This document shows, piece by piece, positions 1 through 8,747 of a stretch of 64,000 bases of DNA. Within the stretch, counting starts at the first letter, position 1; each line of letters starts with the position of its first letter. A program made the translations under genes and the position numbers. Origin of the DNA: an uncultured Idiomarina sp. (GTDB lineage: Bacteria > Pseudomonadota > Gammaproteobacteria > Enterobacterales > Alteromonadaceae); the NCBI GenBank assembly GCA_946885915.1, contig CAMPHF010000003.1, positions 1-64,000 of the forward strand, written 5' to 3'. Under the pieces are notes generated by a model. The model saw only the letters and a program-made list of their open reading frames with translations. It was not told where the DNA came from and did not search any database.

Positions 1-74
1 CAAATCCTGCTCCCGCAACCAATCCGAGACCCTCAGCAGTACCAGCATCAAGCGCTCGCAGCGCCGCGAATATA
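1..74. other. window edge, unassigned
   Basis: This is the 3' flank of the cyclic-nucleotidase gene. All three plus-strand frames stay open through most of it (stops at 81-83 and 86-88 in two of them), so it may be the tail of a convergent plus-strand gene cut by the window edge. The fragment is too short to identify a product or to choose a frame. Confidence 0.3.
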
Positions 75-1883
75 TCAATCTAAGCTAACACGCCAGAATG
101 AGTTTAGCTCCTCAGCGTAGGTGCTGGCAGGCAATTGGCGTAAGTAGTTAGCCATAATGGTACGGATTTCGTCTGTACTTGAATAAATCAATGAACTTCC
201 GTCCAGATGTGGAAACTCACCGCCGCCATTAGCGCGATAATTATTCGTCACCACTAAAAACAATTGCTTCGGGTTAAGTGGTTGCCCCTGATAGCGAATA
301 TCAATAACCCGCACGCCTTGGGGGCTGATCTCGTATTGATAAGTTAAACCCAACAGCGTATCAAAATTGTAGTTAGGCACTGCTTCATTCACGTAGCTCG
401 GACACGCCGAGTTTTGCTGAGGTGTTGCTGTTGCGCTAAACGCCTGTGCTGAATGACCCAACCAATCAATTAATTGAGCCCCAGTTAATTGCACGACACT
501 TAACGTATTGGGATAAGCATATAGATCTGAAATATCGCCTAACGTGACAGCGCCGGCGCTAATATCCGTTGGGGCGTTAGAACCGACACAACCTGCGCGA
601 AACGGCGCTGCTGCACTTAGCAGTGGTAATTCGCTAGGCAGTAGTTGTTGTTGCTGCAATAGGCGCGCGTACCACCACTGTGCCTGCTGAATAAACTGCA
701 CCCCAGTGGCAGGCGCCAATCTTGCGTTTATATTGCTTAATTCAATAGTGGTGCGGCCGACCGGTGTGGCCAGAAATTCGATAACGGGCTGTTTCACGCG
801 AGTGGCAATTGGTGAGAGCACATTGTCTGAAGCGGTCTCGGTTTGGGCCCAATTAGAGACCTTAAAATCACTCACCTGCCAGTGACCTTGTTGGGTGGTC
901 AACGTCAGGTCGATCACGCCAAGATGACTACCAAATCGCCCAGGTTGCACCGCAGGTATGCCGAAAATACTACCGCGGACATTGTCGACGTGGGGAATGT
1001 TGTGGTAATCCTCGGCCCCAGGAAATAGTCGATGTTGGTGACCAAATAAAATAGCACTGATGCCATCGACTTGCGCCAATTGATAAACAGCTTGCTCTGG
1101 CCCCCACTGACCAGCGGCAGCTGATGGCGGCTCTAAGCCGCTATGCGCAATTGCAATAATTAGATCGGCGCCTGCTGCTTTTAAGGCTGATACCTGCTCT
1201 TTCGCACTCTCTGCAATAGGTTGTACTGTTGCTACGCCGGTTAAATGTTGTGCATCCCACACCATAATTTGGGGCGGTAATACCCCAAATAAGCCAATCT
1301 TCAACATGTGAGACTGGCCGTCACTAGCAACCACTTCGCGAGTTAACATGGTATGGGCTTGAATATTGTCTAATTGCTCATTCTGAACCTGAACATTACT
1401 ACTCAGCACTGGGAATTGTGCTGCTGCGTATGTGTGTCGCAAGAAATCTAAGCCAAAGTTAAATTCATGGTTACCCAGGTTAGCCGCATCATATTCAAGT
1501 GCGTTGAGCGCAGCGATCATCGGGTGGATCATGTCTGGTTCAGAGCTGTTAAGCCCCTCGGCGGCTGCCCAATCCCCGAGCGGACTGCCTTGAATTAAAT
1601 CACCATTATCTATGAGTAGGTGTTGTGGTTGCTGCGCCCTTGCCTTCTCAATGAGCGGCACCAATCCAGTCAATCCTTGAGCGGTTTTGGCCGTTCGTGA
1701 AAAATAGTCGAACTGATCAAGGTGAGCATGTAAATCTGTGGTTTGAATAATCCGAAAAGAAACAGTCGCGGGCATGGGCGTTGCGTTAGCTGGAGTAGCG
1801 ATATGGCAGAGCAAAAAAGAACAAAGGAGAATGAGCTTGTTATAGTTAAGCACTGTACTTTTGGCTAGCAAACTGGCCAACAT
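75..1883 (-). CDS. 2',3'-cyclic-nucleotide 2'-phosphodiesterase / 3'-nucleotidase family protein (CpdB-like)
   Basis: Exported metallophosphoesterase of the 5'-nucleotidase superfamily, expected to hydrolyse cyclic nucleotides or nucleotides in the periplasm for phosphate and nucleoside salvage. The N-terminal metallophosphatase domain shows TTDLHAH, NGDLIQGSPLGD, GNHEFNFG and FGHQHR. The C-terminal nucleotidase domain ends with the substrate-binding stretch NNYRANGGGEFP. A hydrophobic signal core (LILLCSFLLCHIA) followed by an ANA-type cleavage region fits export. At about 600 aa it is close to the family length (E. coli CpdB about 650). The start is uncertain: ATG at 1883 overlaps zapC by 38 bp, while a GTG at 1853 would overlap by only 8 bp and put the signal sequence nearer the N-terminus. 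Neither has a strong ribosome-binding site. It is probably cotranscribed with zapC. CpdB versus UshA-type specificity cannot be settled from sequence alone. Confidence 0.85.
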   Translation of the reverse strand: MLASLLAKSTVLNYNKLILLCSFLLCHIATPANATPMPATVSFRIIQTTDLHAHLDQFDYFSRTAKTAQGLTGLVPLIEKARAQQPQHLLIDNGDLIQGSPLGDWAAAEGLNSSEPDMIHPMIAALNALEYDAANLGNHEFNFGLDFLRHTYAAAQFPVLSSNVQVQNEQLDNIQAHTMLTREVVASDGQSHMLKIGLFGVLPPQIMVWDAQHLTGVATVQPIAESAKEQVSALKAAGADLIIAIAHSGLEPPSAAAGQWGPEQAVYQLAQVDGISAILFGHQHRLFPGAEDYHNIPHVDNVRGSIFGIPAVQPGRFGSHLGVIDLTLTTQQGHWQVSDFKVSNWAQTETASDNVLSPIATRVKQPVIEFLATPVGRTTIELSNINARLAPATGVQFIQQAQWWYARLLQQQQLLPSELPLLSAAAPFRAGCVGSNAPTDISAGAVTLGDISDLYAYPNTLSVVQLTGAQLIDWLGHSAQAFSATATPQQNSACPSYVNEAVPNYNFDTLLGLTYQYEISPQGVRVIDIRYQGQPLNPKQLFLVVTNNYRANGGGEFPHLDGSSLIYSSTDEIRTIMANYLRQLPASTYAEELNSFWRVSLD

Positions 1884-2406
1884 CAATCACTGGATCTAGT
1901 GCGCTTGGCTGCAACCGATTCAGTAGGACTTTCACCACATCGTACTGTTTCAAGCTCTTAATATCGGAAACGCTCATTTGCTCATCGAGCAGCATACAGC
2001 TGGCGAACTCAGTATCACGCTGAACGATCAGAAATTGCCCGGCGGTAAAGCCAGAGTTCAATTCACAAATACGTTGGGTGTTTGGTAGTGGTCTTTCGCT
2101 CTGCTGAAAGTGCCAGCTTTGTGGCATTTGGGGGCGCCCGAAACGTGTCCAGGCAGTCGCATTTAGCGCGATAGCCAATTGTTCTACCGGAGCGATAGCA
2201 TCGCGTGCTTCTAGATAATCAATAAGCTCATGGTAGTAGTGAGCGTCTTCACAATCGAACGCAAACTCACCGGACACCATAGCCACTAATTTACTAGCTT
2301 TAAAAGGAATGTTATGAACAAATTCATCACTTAAATGGAGTGATAAACGCTCGCTGGTTGTGTCGTACTGCCAAGTCCAATGCTCTGCTGCGCGCACAAT
2401 TAACAT
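1846..2406 (-). CDS. zapC: cell division protein ZapC
   Basis: ZapC binds FtsZ in the cytoplasm and promotes protofilament bundling at the Z-ring. The 186-aa product has the expected length and carries the family signature around residues 92-102 (RPQMPQSWHF, nearly identical to the E. coli block as I recall it). It has no signal peptide or membrane segment. It sits 67 bp downstream of pyrD, the same order as in E. coli (pyrD-zapC), which supports orthology. Its 3' end overlaps the cyclic-nucleotidase gene. Confidence 0.88.
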   Translation of the reverse strand: MLIVRAAEHWTWQYDTTSERLSLHLSDEFVHNIPFKASKLVAMVSGEFAFDCEDAHYYHELIDYLEARDAIAPVEQLAIALNATAWTRFGRPQMPQSWHFQQSERPLPNTQRICELNSGFTAGQFLIVQRDTEFASCMLLDEQMSVSDIKSLKQYDVVKVLLNRLQPSALDPVIDVGQFASQKYSA

Positions 2407-2473
2407 TCCCTATTGTTATCGTTGTTTATTGGGCTGTTAGCCTGTCGCTAAAGCTACCCGATCTTTACATTGA

Positions 2474-3481
2474 TTACAAGCTTTCGACCAAATCTCGGAC
2501 AAGTTTAGGGCCTTGATAAATAAAGCCTGTATAAATCTGAACAAGCTTCGCGCCGGCGCTAAGTTTAGCTTGCATATCAGCAGCTGAGCTAATCCCGCCC
2601 ACGGCTATAATGGGAACTTTATCTCGCAATACCGCATACAACTTCCGGACGATCTCAGTGCTGCGCTGTTGTAAAATCGCGCCACTTAACCCCCCTGCTT
2701 CATCTGCATGGGGTAGCCCCGTCACTTCACTTCTATCTAAAGTGGTGTTGGTAGCGATAACTGCATCGATTTGAGCGGCTAACAGTGCGTCGGCCATAGT
2801 ACGGAGCTCATCATCAGTTAAATCTGGAGCAATTTTCACCGCTAACGGCACATACTTTTGATGAGTTTGGCTTAATTCAGCTTGTAAAGTTTTCAGTTCA
2901 CGCAGTAGCTCTGTTAATGCATCACCATGTTGTAAATTGCGCAAGCCTGGTGTGTTTGGCGATGAGATATTAATAGTGATGTAACTTGCGTACGGGTAAA
3001 CCGCTCGCATGCAAGCAGCATAATCGGCAACCGCGTCTGCTTCTGCGGTATCTTTGTTTTTGCCGATATTGATACCAAGCACCCCTTTGAACGAAGACTT
3101 TTTAACGTTCTCGATAAGCGCTTCGACACCGCCATTATTAAATCCCATGCGATTAATGAGCGCTCGCTTTTCGGGCAGGCGAAACATCCGTGGCTTAGGG
3201 TTCCCGGGTTGAGGTTTGGGGGTAACCGTACCAACTTCAATAAAGCCAAATCCCATTTGCGCAAATGCATCAATACACGCGGCATTTTTATCTAAGCCCG
3301 CCGCCAACCCGACTAGGTTAGGGAAATCTATTCCCATCACGCGCACCGGTTTGAGTGGTAACTGCTGACGCCATGCGAATGCAAGCGGAGTATGGGCAAA
3401 GCGCTGTAACTGGCTTAGGGTAAAATCATGTGACCATTCAGCATCCTTGCTGAATAGCCACTTTTGTATGAGCGAATACAT
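2474..3481 (-). CDS. pyrD: dihydroorotate dehydrogenase (quinone), class 2
   Basis: Oxidises dihydroorotate to orotate in pyrimidine synthesis, passing electrons to membrane quinones through FMN. Class 2 features are visible: an N-terminal amphipathic extension (YSLIQKWLF...WSHDF), the core [12 protein letters not shown], the substrate loop [19 protein letters not shown] with the catalytic Ser region, and the FMN-phosphate motif IIAVGGI near the C-terminus. The chosen ATG at 3481 is preceded by AGGTGA with good spacing and matches the E. coli start; an upstream in-frame GTG at 3487 is less likely. The 335-aa length is typical. It starts only 10 bp after the stop codon of gdhB on the same strand. 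Confidence 0.95.
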   Translation of the reverse strand: MYSLIQKWLFSKDAEWSHDFTLSQLQRFAHTPLAFAWRQQLPLKPVRVMGIDFPNLVGLAAGLDKNAACIDAFAQMGFGFIEVGTVTPKPQPGNPKPRMFRLPEKRALINRMGFNNGGVEALIENVKKSSFKGVLGINIGKNKDTAEADAVADYAACMRAVYPYASYITINISSPNTPGLRNLQHGDALTELLRELKTLQAELSQTHQKYVPLAVKIAPDLTDDELRTMADALLAAQIDAVIATNTTLDRSEVTGLPHADEAGGLSGAILQQRSTEIVRKLYAVLRDKVPIIAVGGISSAADMQAKLSAGAKLVQIYTGFIYQGPKLVRDLVESL

Positions 3482-3491
3482 CAGCACTCAC

Positions 3492-6400
3492 CTACTTTGC
3501 GGTAGCGCAATTATGACTTAACAACATTAACTCACGTAACGCCACAGAGAATTTGGCAAATTCATGGCTCTTCGTGGTTCGGAAGTCAGAGAGCATGTGC
3601 TGCCAACGCTCGATGAAAACATCGTTCTCGTCGATCCAGGTTGACAGCATTTCACTCGCTTCTTTCACGTCGGCTTTGGCTTTCAATACCACCTGCGTTA
3701 ATGCCCGCTGCTGCCAATCAAGTTCTTCACGGAAGGCCGCGCGAGCCAATGCTTGCCAGTGGTTCGCGACTGGCTGGCTGTTGATCTGGTCTAAGAACCA
3801 GTGCAGTGAAATTTTCGCGCCCAGGTTGAAGTAAAGCTCGCCCACAGTTGCGAGTTTCTTGCCGGTATCGTTCGATACTTCAGCAATATCCATCGCTGAG
3901 AACACACTACTAAGAACGCCTACCTGAGTCGCCAGCGACTTAGGTGCGCCCTGCTCGATATACTTCTCAATAATGGTTTCAATACCTTTACGCTCGTCTT
4001 CCACCAAATAATTCAGGACGTTTTTGCGCAAATCATCAAAAGCTGCCTTGTAAAAATCAAGATACTCTTGAATACCGGACAGACTTGGATTGCGATGACG
4101 CAAGAACCAGCGAGTTGCACGACGCACCATCCGGCGGATTTGGAATAACATTTGATTCTGTAATTCCGCTGGCATTTTGTTATTTGCCGCTTCAATTTCT
4201 TCCTGTAACTGGCGCACATTGAAACATTCGCGGGCCACAACGTAGGCCGACGCAATTTCGGCAACTGAGGCTCCGGTGGCATCTTGTTTGCGGTGAACAA
4301 AGTTTGGTCCCATATCGTTCACCATATTATTTGCCAATCGCGTAGCAATAATTTGGGCACGCAATGGATGAGATTCCATCGCAGGGGCAAACTGTTCTTG
4401 CAACTGGCGTGGGAACGCATTGACCAATAAGCGACCATGGAATGGGTCATTCACAATAGCTTCATCAAGCAGTTGCTCTTTCAACACCATTTTGCCGTAG
4501 GCTGTTAACACCGCAAGTTCCGGACGGGTTAAGCCTTTACCTTGCGCTTGGCGCTCAGCAAGCTCATCGTCATCGGGTAAAAATTCTAACGCGCGATTCA
4601 ACTGGCCTTCACGCTCTAAATGATGAATGAAGCGTTGTAATTCTTTAATCTGATCCGGGCCACGGAGCAAGGTTACCGAGATCGATTGAGATTGCCGGCG
4701 ACAATCGCGCAAAACGATATCCGCAACTTCGTCGGTCATGTCATATAGCAATTTGTCACGTTGTTTACGAGTTAAATCACCGCCGTTGACTAAGCCATTC
4801 AGCAAGATCTTAATATTCACTTCGTTATCCGAGCAATCAACACCACCCACGTTATCAATCGCGTCAGTATTAATTCGCCCGCCTATACGTGCATATTCAA
4901 TCCGGCCTAATTGCGTGAAGCCGAGGTTACCGCCCTCTCCCACAATTTTGGCTCTCAGGTCTTTGCCGTTCACTCGCAAGGCGTCATTGGCGCGGTCGCC
5001 AACATCTGAATCGGTTTCTTTGCTGCTCTTCACATAAGTGCCGATACCGCCGTTCCAGAGTAAATCGACTTCCATCGTTAAAATGGCTCGAATTAACTCG
5101 CTAGGCGCCATAGATTTCTTACTTGTACCCAGCATTTTCTTCATTTCTGGCGTCAGCTCGATCGCTTTTGCTGAGCGCAAGAAAATACCGCCACCAGCAG
5201 AAATCAGCTTACGATCGTAATCGTCCCAAGATGACCGCGGTAGCGCGAATAGCCGCTCGCGTTCTTTAAACGATTTCGCCGCATCTGGTTCTGGGTCAAT
5301 AAAGATGTGCATGTGGTTGAAGGCTGCTTGCAGCCGCGTGTGTTTAGATAACAACATACCGTTACCAAACACGTCGCCAGCCATGTCCCCAACCCCAATT
5401 GCGGTAAAGTCGGTGGTTTGACAATCAATGCCTAACTCACGGAAATGGCGTTTCACAGATTCCCAACCGCCGCGTGCGGTAATACCCATTTTCTTGTGGT
5501 CATAGCCCACTGAGCCACCCGAGGCAAACGCATCACCTAACCAGAAGTTGTATTCAGCAGAAATGCCATTCGCAATATCTGAGAAGGTTGCAGTACCTTT
5601 ATCCGCAGCGACGACTAAATAGGTATCGTCTTCGTCATGACGCACAACATCTTTGGGTGGCACGACCTCACCATCAATAATGTTGTCGGTAATATCGAGT
5701 AATGCGCGAATGAAGGTGCGGTAGCAAGCCTTGCCCTCTTCAAAGAATGCTTCGCGCTCTTCTGGCAAGTTCTTACAAACAAAACCACCTTTCGCACCCA
5801 CTGGCACTATCACCGTGTTCTTCACTTGCTGTGCTTTCACCAAGCCAAGGATCTCGGTGCGGAAATCTTCCCGACGGTCAGACCAGCGCAAGCCGCCACG
5901 GGCAACTTTACCGCCACGTAGGTGCACACCCTCAACGCGCGGTGAGTACACGAAGATTTCAAATTTAGGCAATGGCAATGGCATTTCAGGTACAAGTTCA
6001 GGTAAGAACTTCACCGACACGTATGGTTTATCGTGGCCTTGCTCGTCAGCTTGGAAGAAGTTAGTGCGCAGTGCGGCACTGATAAGTTCAACGTAGCGAC
6101 GTACAATACGGTCATCGTCCAAGTTTGCCACTTGTTCAAGTTCAGTATTGATACGAGTTTCAAGCGCTTCAATCTTCTTCTTCACATTTTTAGTGCCGGG
6201 CTCGAACTTGGTGTAAAACAGCTTCACAACCAATTTCGAAATCAGCGGATATTTAGCAAAGGTGCTTTCAATATAAGACTGGCTGAAGGTGGTACCAATC
6301 TGCCGCATGTATTTGGCAAACATACGTAAGATAGTAACCTGACGCCCTGTCATACCGGCACTCAACACCAGCCGGTTAAAACCATCATCTTCGTAGTGCC

Positions 6401-8390
6401 CTTGCCATACCTTGGCAAATGCTTCTTGGAAAATATCTCTTGAGGCTTCTAAATCTAGCTTGCCATTGCTGTGCAGCATGTGGAAATCTAAAATCCAGCC
6501 GATTTTGCCATCACTGGTTTTCACCATGTATGGGCTCTCACCGATAATCCGCAGGCCAAAGTTTTCCAACATTGGCAGCACATCAGACAAGTGAATCGGT
6601 TGGTCTTTGTGGAACAATTTAAGCTTAATGTATTTGCTGTCTTCGCTCTCTTCGCGTGAGCGATAGAACAGCATACCTAACTTGTGCTCTTCATTAAGCG
6701 CTTCAAGTTGAGCAACATCAGCAATTGCAACGGAAGGTAAAACATCTTCCTTGTAGGCACGCGGAAAGCCGCTGGCATATTTCGCATGCAAATCGTTCGC
6801 CCGCGCTTCACCATGAGTACTACGCAAAATGCGCTCGAAGTTATCTTCCCAAGTCCGCGCGGCTTCAATCAAATTTTGTTCCAATTCTTTCACGTCGATA
6901 TCCTGATCAAATTCGTTCACACGTACCGTGTAATGCGTACGAGCTAACGAGGACTCTGAAAAATAAGTCGTAAACTCAACTTCGCTGTCCGACCCCAGCG
7001 TGCGGGCTAAAATACTTTGCGTTTTCTGGCGCAGTAAGGTGTTGTAACGCTCTTTTGGCACATACACCATGACCGACACAAACCGGCCAAAGATATCTGG
7101 GCGAACAAAGGCGCGTGTCATATCCCGCTCTTGCATTTGCAACACGCCAAGCCCAACTTCAAGTAAATCCTGCTCGTCGGCCTGCACTAACTCGTCGCGC
7201 GGGTAGGTTTCAAGAATGTTCAACAAGGCCTTCGCCGCGTGCGAACCTGGCGCAAAGCCCGAAGCATCCATTACCCGTTTAATTTTATCGCCAACCAACG
7301 GCACTTCGCGCGCGCTATTGTTGTAAAAGCTCGACGAGTACAAACCAATAAAGCGCTCTTCGCCAATTACATTGCCTTTCTTATCGAAACGTTTAATACC
7401 AATGTAATCGCAATGTGCGGGGCGATGTACTCGCGACTTCGAGTTGGTTTTCGTCACCAACAGCAAGCGGTCATCGAAGGTAATATCGCGCGTAGCCTCT
7501 GGCAAAGACGACACCATGCGACCTTTAGTTGACTCGGAATTACGCAATAAGCCTAAGCTACTACTCGGTACTTGTTGGATTTCGTAGTCACCAGCCACCG
7601 CTTTCAGCTGATACTGGCGATAGCCCATCAGCGTGAAATTATCCTGCGCTAACCAATCAAGAAATTTGCGAGCTTCGGCTAATTGCTGCTTGGAACCAGG
7701 ATAGCTAATATCCGCCAATTCTTTGGCCACGTTCTCCAATCGAGTACGCATCGGCTGCCAGTCGGCAACCGCTAAGGTGACCTCATCCATGACCGACGCC
7801 AGTTCTTTTCGCAAGGCGGTAATAGCGTCTTTGTCGGTTTGCCGATCAATTTCAACCAAGAACACCGTGACGACATCAACTTGCTCGCCCTTGGTGCCTG
7901 GCTTCAATAATTCTGAAATTTTACCTTGCGCCCGCTTGTGTGAAATCGGCAGGTGTAACAGTAAGTGTGAGGTGATCCCCAACCGTGCGAGTGCCATTCT
8001 GACGGAATCCACCATAAACGGCATATCCGTCTGTACGATTTCAATAATCGAGTGTGGTGATTCCCAGCCATGACGAGCGACTTCTGGGTTGTACACTTTA
8101 ATGGCGGCCTTATCGCCTGGCGTGTATTGGTTGAAGCTTTGCCATAGCCCCATAATGGCGCCGTACATATCACTATCATTACGGTGACGTAAATCGTCTA
8201 CCGAAATAGTTTGATATAAACGCATGGCAAAATCTTGAATAAGTGGCGCTTGTGCAGCTGCAACTTTGCTCTTAATGAGGTCAGCGACTTTTTCTAAAAT
8301 CACTGGCGGGTTCCCATCGCCCAACGACATATGTGTGTGTCCTTGCTCGTCAATATGAATAGGAAGAAGTGTATGATCATTGTCGGACAT
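3492..8390 (-). CDS. gdhB: NAD-specific glutamate dehydrogenase, large (GDH-180 class)
   Basis: Converts glutamate plus NAD to 2-oxoglutarate and ammonium; a catabolic enzyme suited to growth on amino acids. At 1632 aa it matches the L-GDH family (Streptomyces and Pseudomonas GdhB), with a long N-terminal regulatory region containing ACT-like segments. The central catalytic core begins near residue 800 (KVARGGLRWSDRREDFRTE, VPVGAKGGFV) and continues through a Rossmann-type segment (GIGTYVKSS, VGEGGNLGFTQ, INTDAIDN). A long helical C-terminal region follows. No frameshift was found. It is the largest gene in the window and lies directly upstream of pyrD. A 117-bp gap at 8391-8507 should hold its promoter. 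Confidence 0.95.
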   Translation of the reverse strand: MSDNDHTLLPIHIDEQGHTHMSLGDGNPPVILEKVADLIKSKVAAAQAPLIQDFAMRLYQTISVDDLRHRNDSDMYGAIMGLWQSFNQYTPGDKAAIKVYNPEVARHGWESPHSIIEIVQTDMPFMVDSVRMALARLGITSHLLLHLPISHKRAQGKISELLKPGTKGEQVDVVTVFLVEIDRQTDKDAITALRKELASVMDEVTLAVADWQPMRTRLENVAKELADISYPGSKQQLAEARKFLDWLAQDNFTLMGYRQYQLKAVAGDYEIQQVPSSSLGLLRNSESTKGRMVSSLPEATRDITFDDRLLLVTKTNSKSRVHRPAHCDYIGIKRFDKKGNVIGEERFIGLYSSSFYNNSAREVPLVGDKIKRVMDASGFAPGSHAAKALLNILETYPRDELVQADEQDLLEVGLGVLQMQERDMTRAFVRPDIFGRFVSVMVYVPKERYNTLLRQKTQSILARTLGSDSEVEFTTYFSESSLARTHYTVRVNEFDQDIDVKELEQNLIEAARTWEDNFERILRSTHGEARANDLHAKYASGFPRAYKEDVLPSVAIADVAQLEALNEEHKLGMLFYRSREESEDSKYIKLKLFHKDQPIHLSDVLPMLENFGLRIIGESPYMVKTSDGKIGWILDFHMLHSNGKLDLEASRDIFQEAFAKVWQGHYEDDGFNRLVLSAGMTGRQVTILRMFAKYMRQIGTTFSQSYIESTFAKYPLISKLVVKLFYTKFEPGTKNVKKKIEALETRINTELEQVANLDDDRIVRRYVELISAALRTNFFQADEQGHDKPYVSVKFLPELVPEMPLPLPKFEIFVYSPRVEGVHLRGGKVARGGLRWSDRREDFRTEILGLVKAQQVKNTVIVPVGAKGGFVCKNLPEEREAFFEEGKACYRTFIRALLDITDNIIDGEVVPPKDVVRHDEDDTYLVVAADKGTATFSDIANGISAEYNFWLGDAFASGGSVGYDHKKMGITARGGWESVKRHFRELGIDCQTTDFTAIGVGDMAGDVFGNGMLLSKHTRLQAAFNHMHIFIDPEPDAAKSFKERERLFALPRSSWDDYDRKLISAGGGIFLRSAKAIELTPEMKKMLGTSKKSMAPSELIRAILTMEVDLLWNGGIGTYVKSSKETDSDVGDRANDALRVNGKDLRAKIVGEGGNLGFTQLGRIEYARIGGRINTDAIDNVGGVDCSDNEVNIKILLNGLVNGGDLTRKQRDKLLYDMTDEVADIVLRDCRRQSQSISVTLLRGPDQIKELQRFIHHLEREGQLNRALEFLPDDDELAERQAQGKGLTRPELAVLTAYGKMVLKEQLLDEAIVNDPFHGRLLVNAFPRQLQEQFAPAMESHPLRAQIIATRLANNMVNDMGPNFVHRKQDATGASVAEIASAYVVARECFNVRQLQEEIEAANNKMPAELQNQMLFQIRRMVRRATRWFLRHRNPSLSGIQEYLDFYKAAFDDLRKNVLNYLVEDERKGIETIIEKYIEQGAPKSLATQVGVLSSVFSAMDIAEVSNDTGKKLATVGELYFNLGAKISLHWFLDQINSQPVANHWQALARAAFREELDWQQRALTQVVLKAKADVKEASEMLSTWIDENDVFIERWQHMLSDFRTTKSHEFAKFSVALRELMLLSHNCATAK

Positions 8391-8507
8391 TTATGTCAGC
8401 TATTCAACGGCTTTTCATCGCTTTCGATACAGTTCAGACCACGCCATTTCTGGCGTGCGGAATGATTATCCAAAACCTGTGCATGAACAGCACCAAGTGG
8501 CGAGGAA

Positions 8508-8735
8508 TTAACTGACTTTTTCGAGCTGTAAAAAGCGGTTGTTAGCATCCGTGGTGAGCCGGAAGCGGCCATGAATACCATTGCTGCCAACGAAGGGTAA
8601 CAAGCGTCCAGCAGGCAAGCTTAGTCGCAATCCACCCTCGGTTCTGATGAGTACATTCAGGTGCCCTTGGCCATAATAGTTTTGCTGGTATTCGGCATAA
8701 CTAATATTGAGTCGAAACCAATGCTGTTTGGTCAT
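8508..8735 (-). CDS. DUF2835 family protein
   Basis: Small 75-aa cytoplasmic protein of the DUF2835 family, of unknown function. The family is common next to pepN in Alteromonadales and Vibrionales (from memory). The sequence has a compact beta-rich pattern with a conserved aromatic N-terminus (FRLNISYAEYQQNYYG) and no membrane segment. It begins 12 bp after the pepN stop and is very probably cotranscribed with it. Confidence 0.75.
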   Translation of the reverse strand: MTKQHWFRLNISYAEYQQNYYGQGHLNVLIRTEGGLRLSLPAGRLLPFVGSNGIHGRFRLTTDANNRFLQLEKVS

Positions 8736-8747
8736 ATTTATGCAGCT

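Noticed and set aside
2914..3285. 123-codon minus-strand frame inside pyrD
   Set aside because: Shadow of pyrD in another frame; the pyrD product has clear domain motifs.
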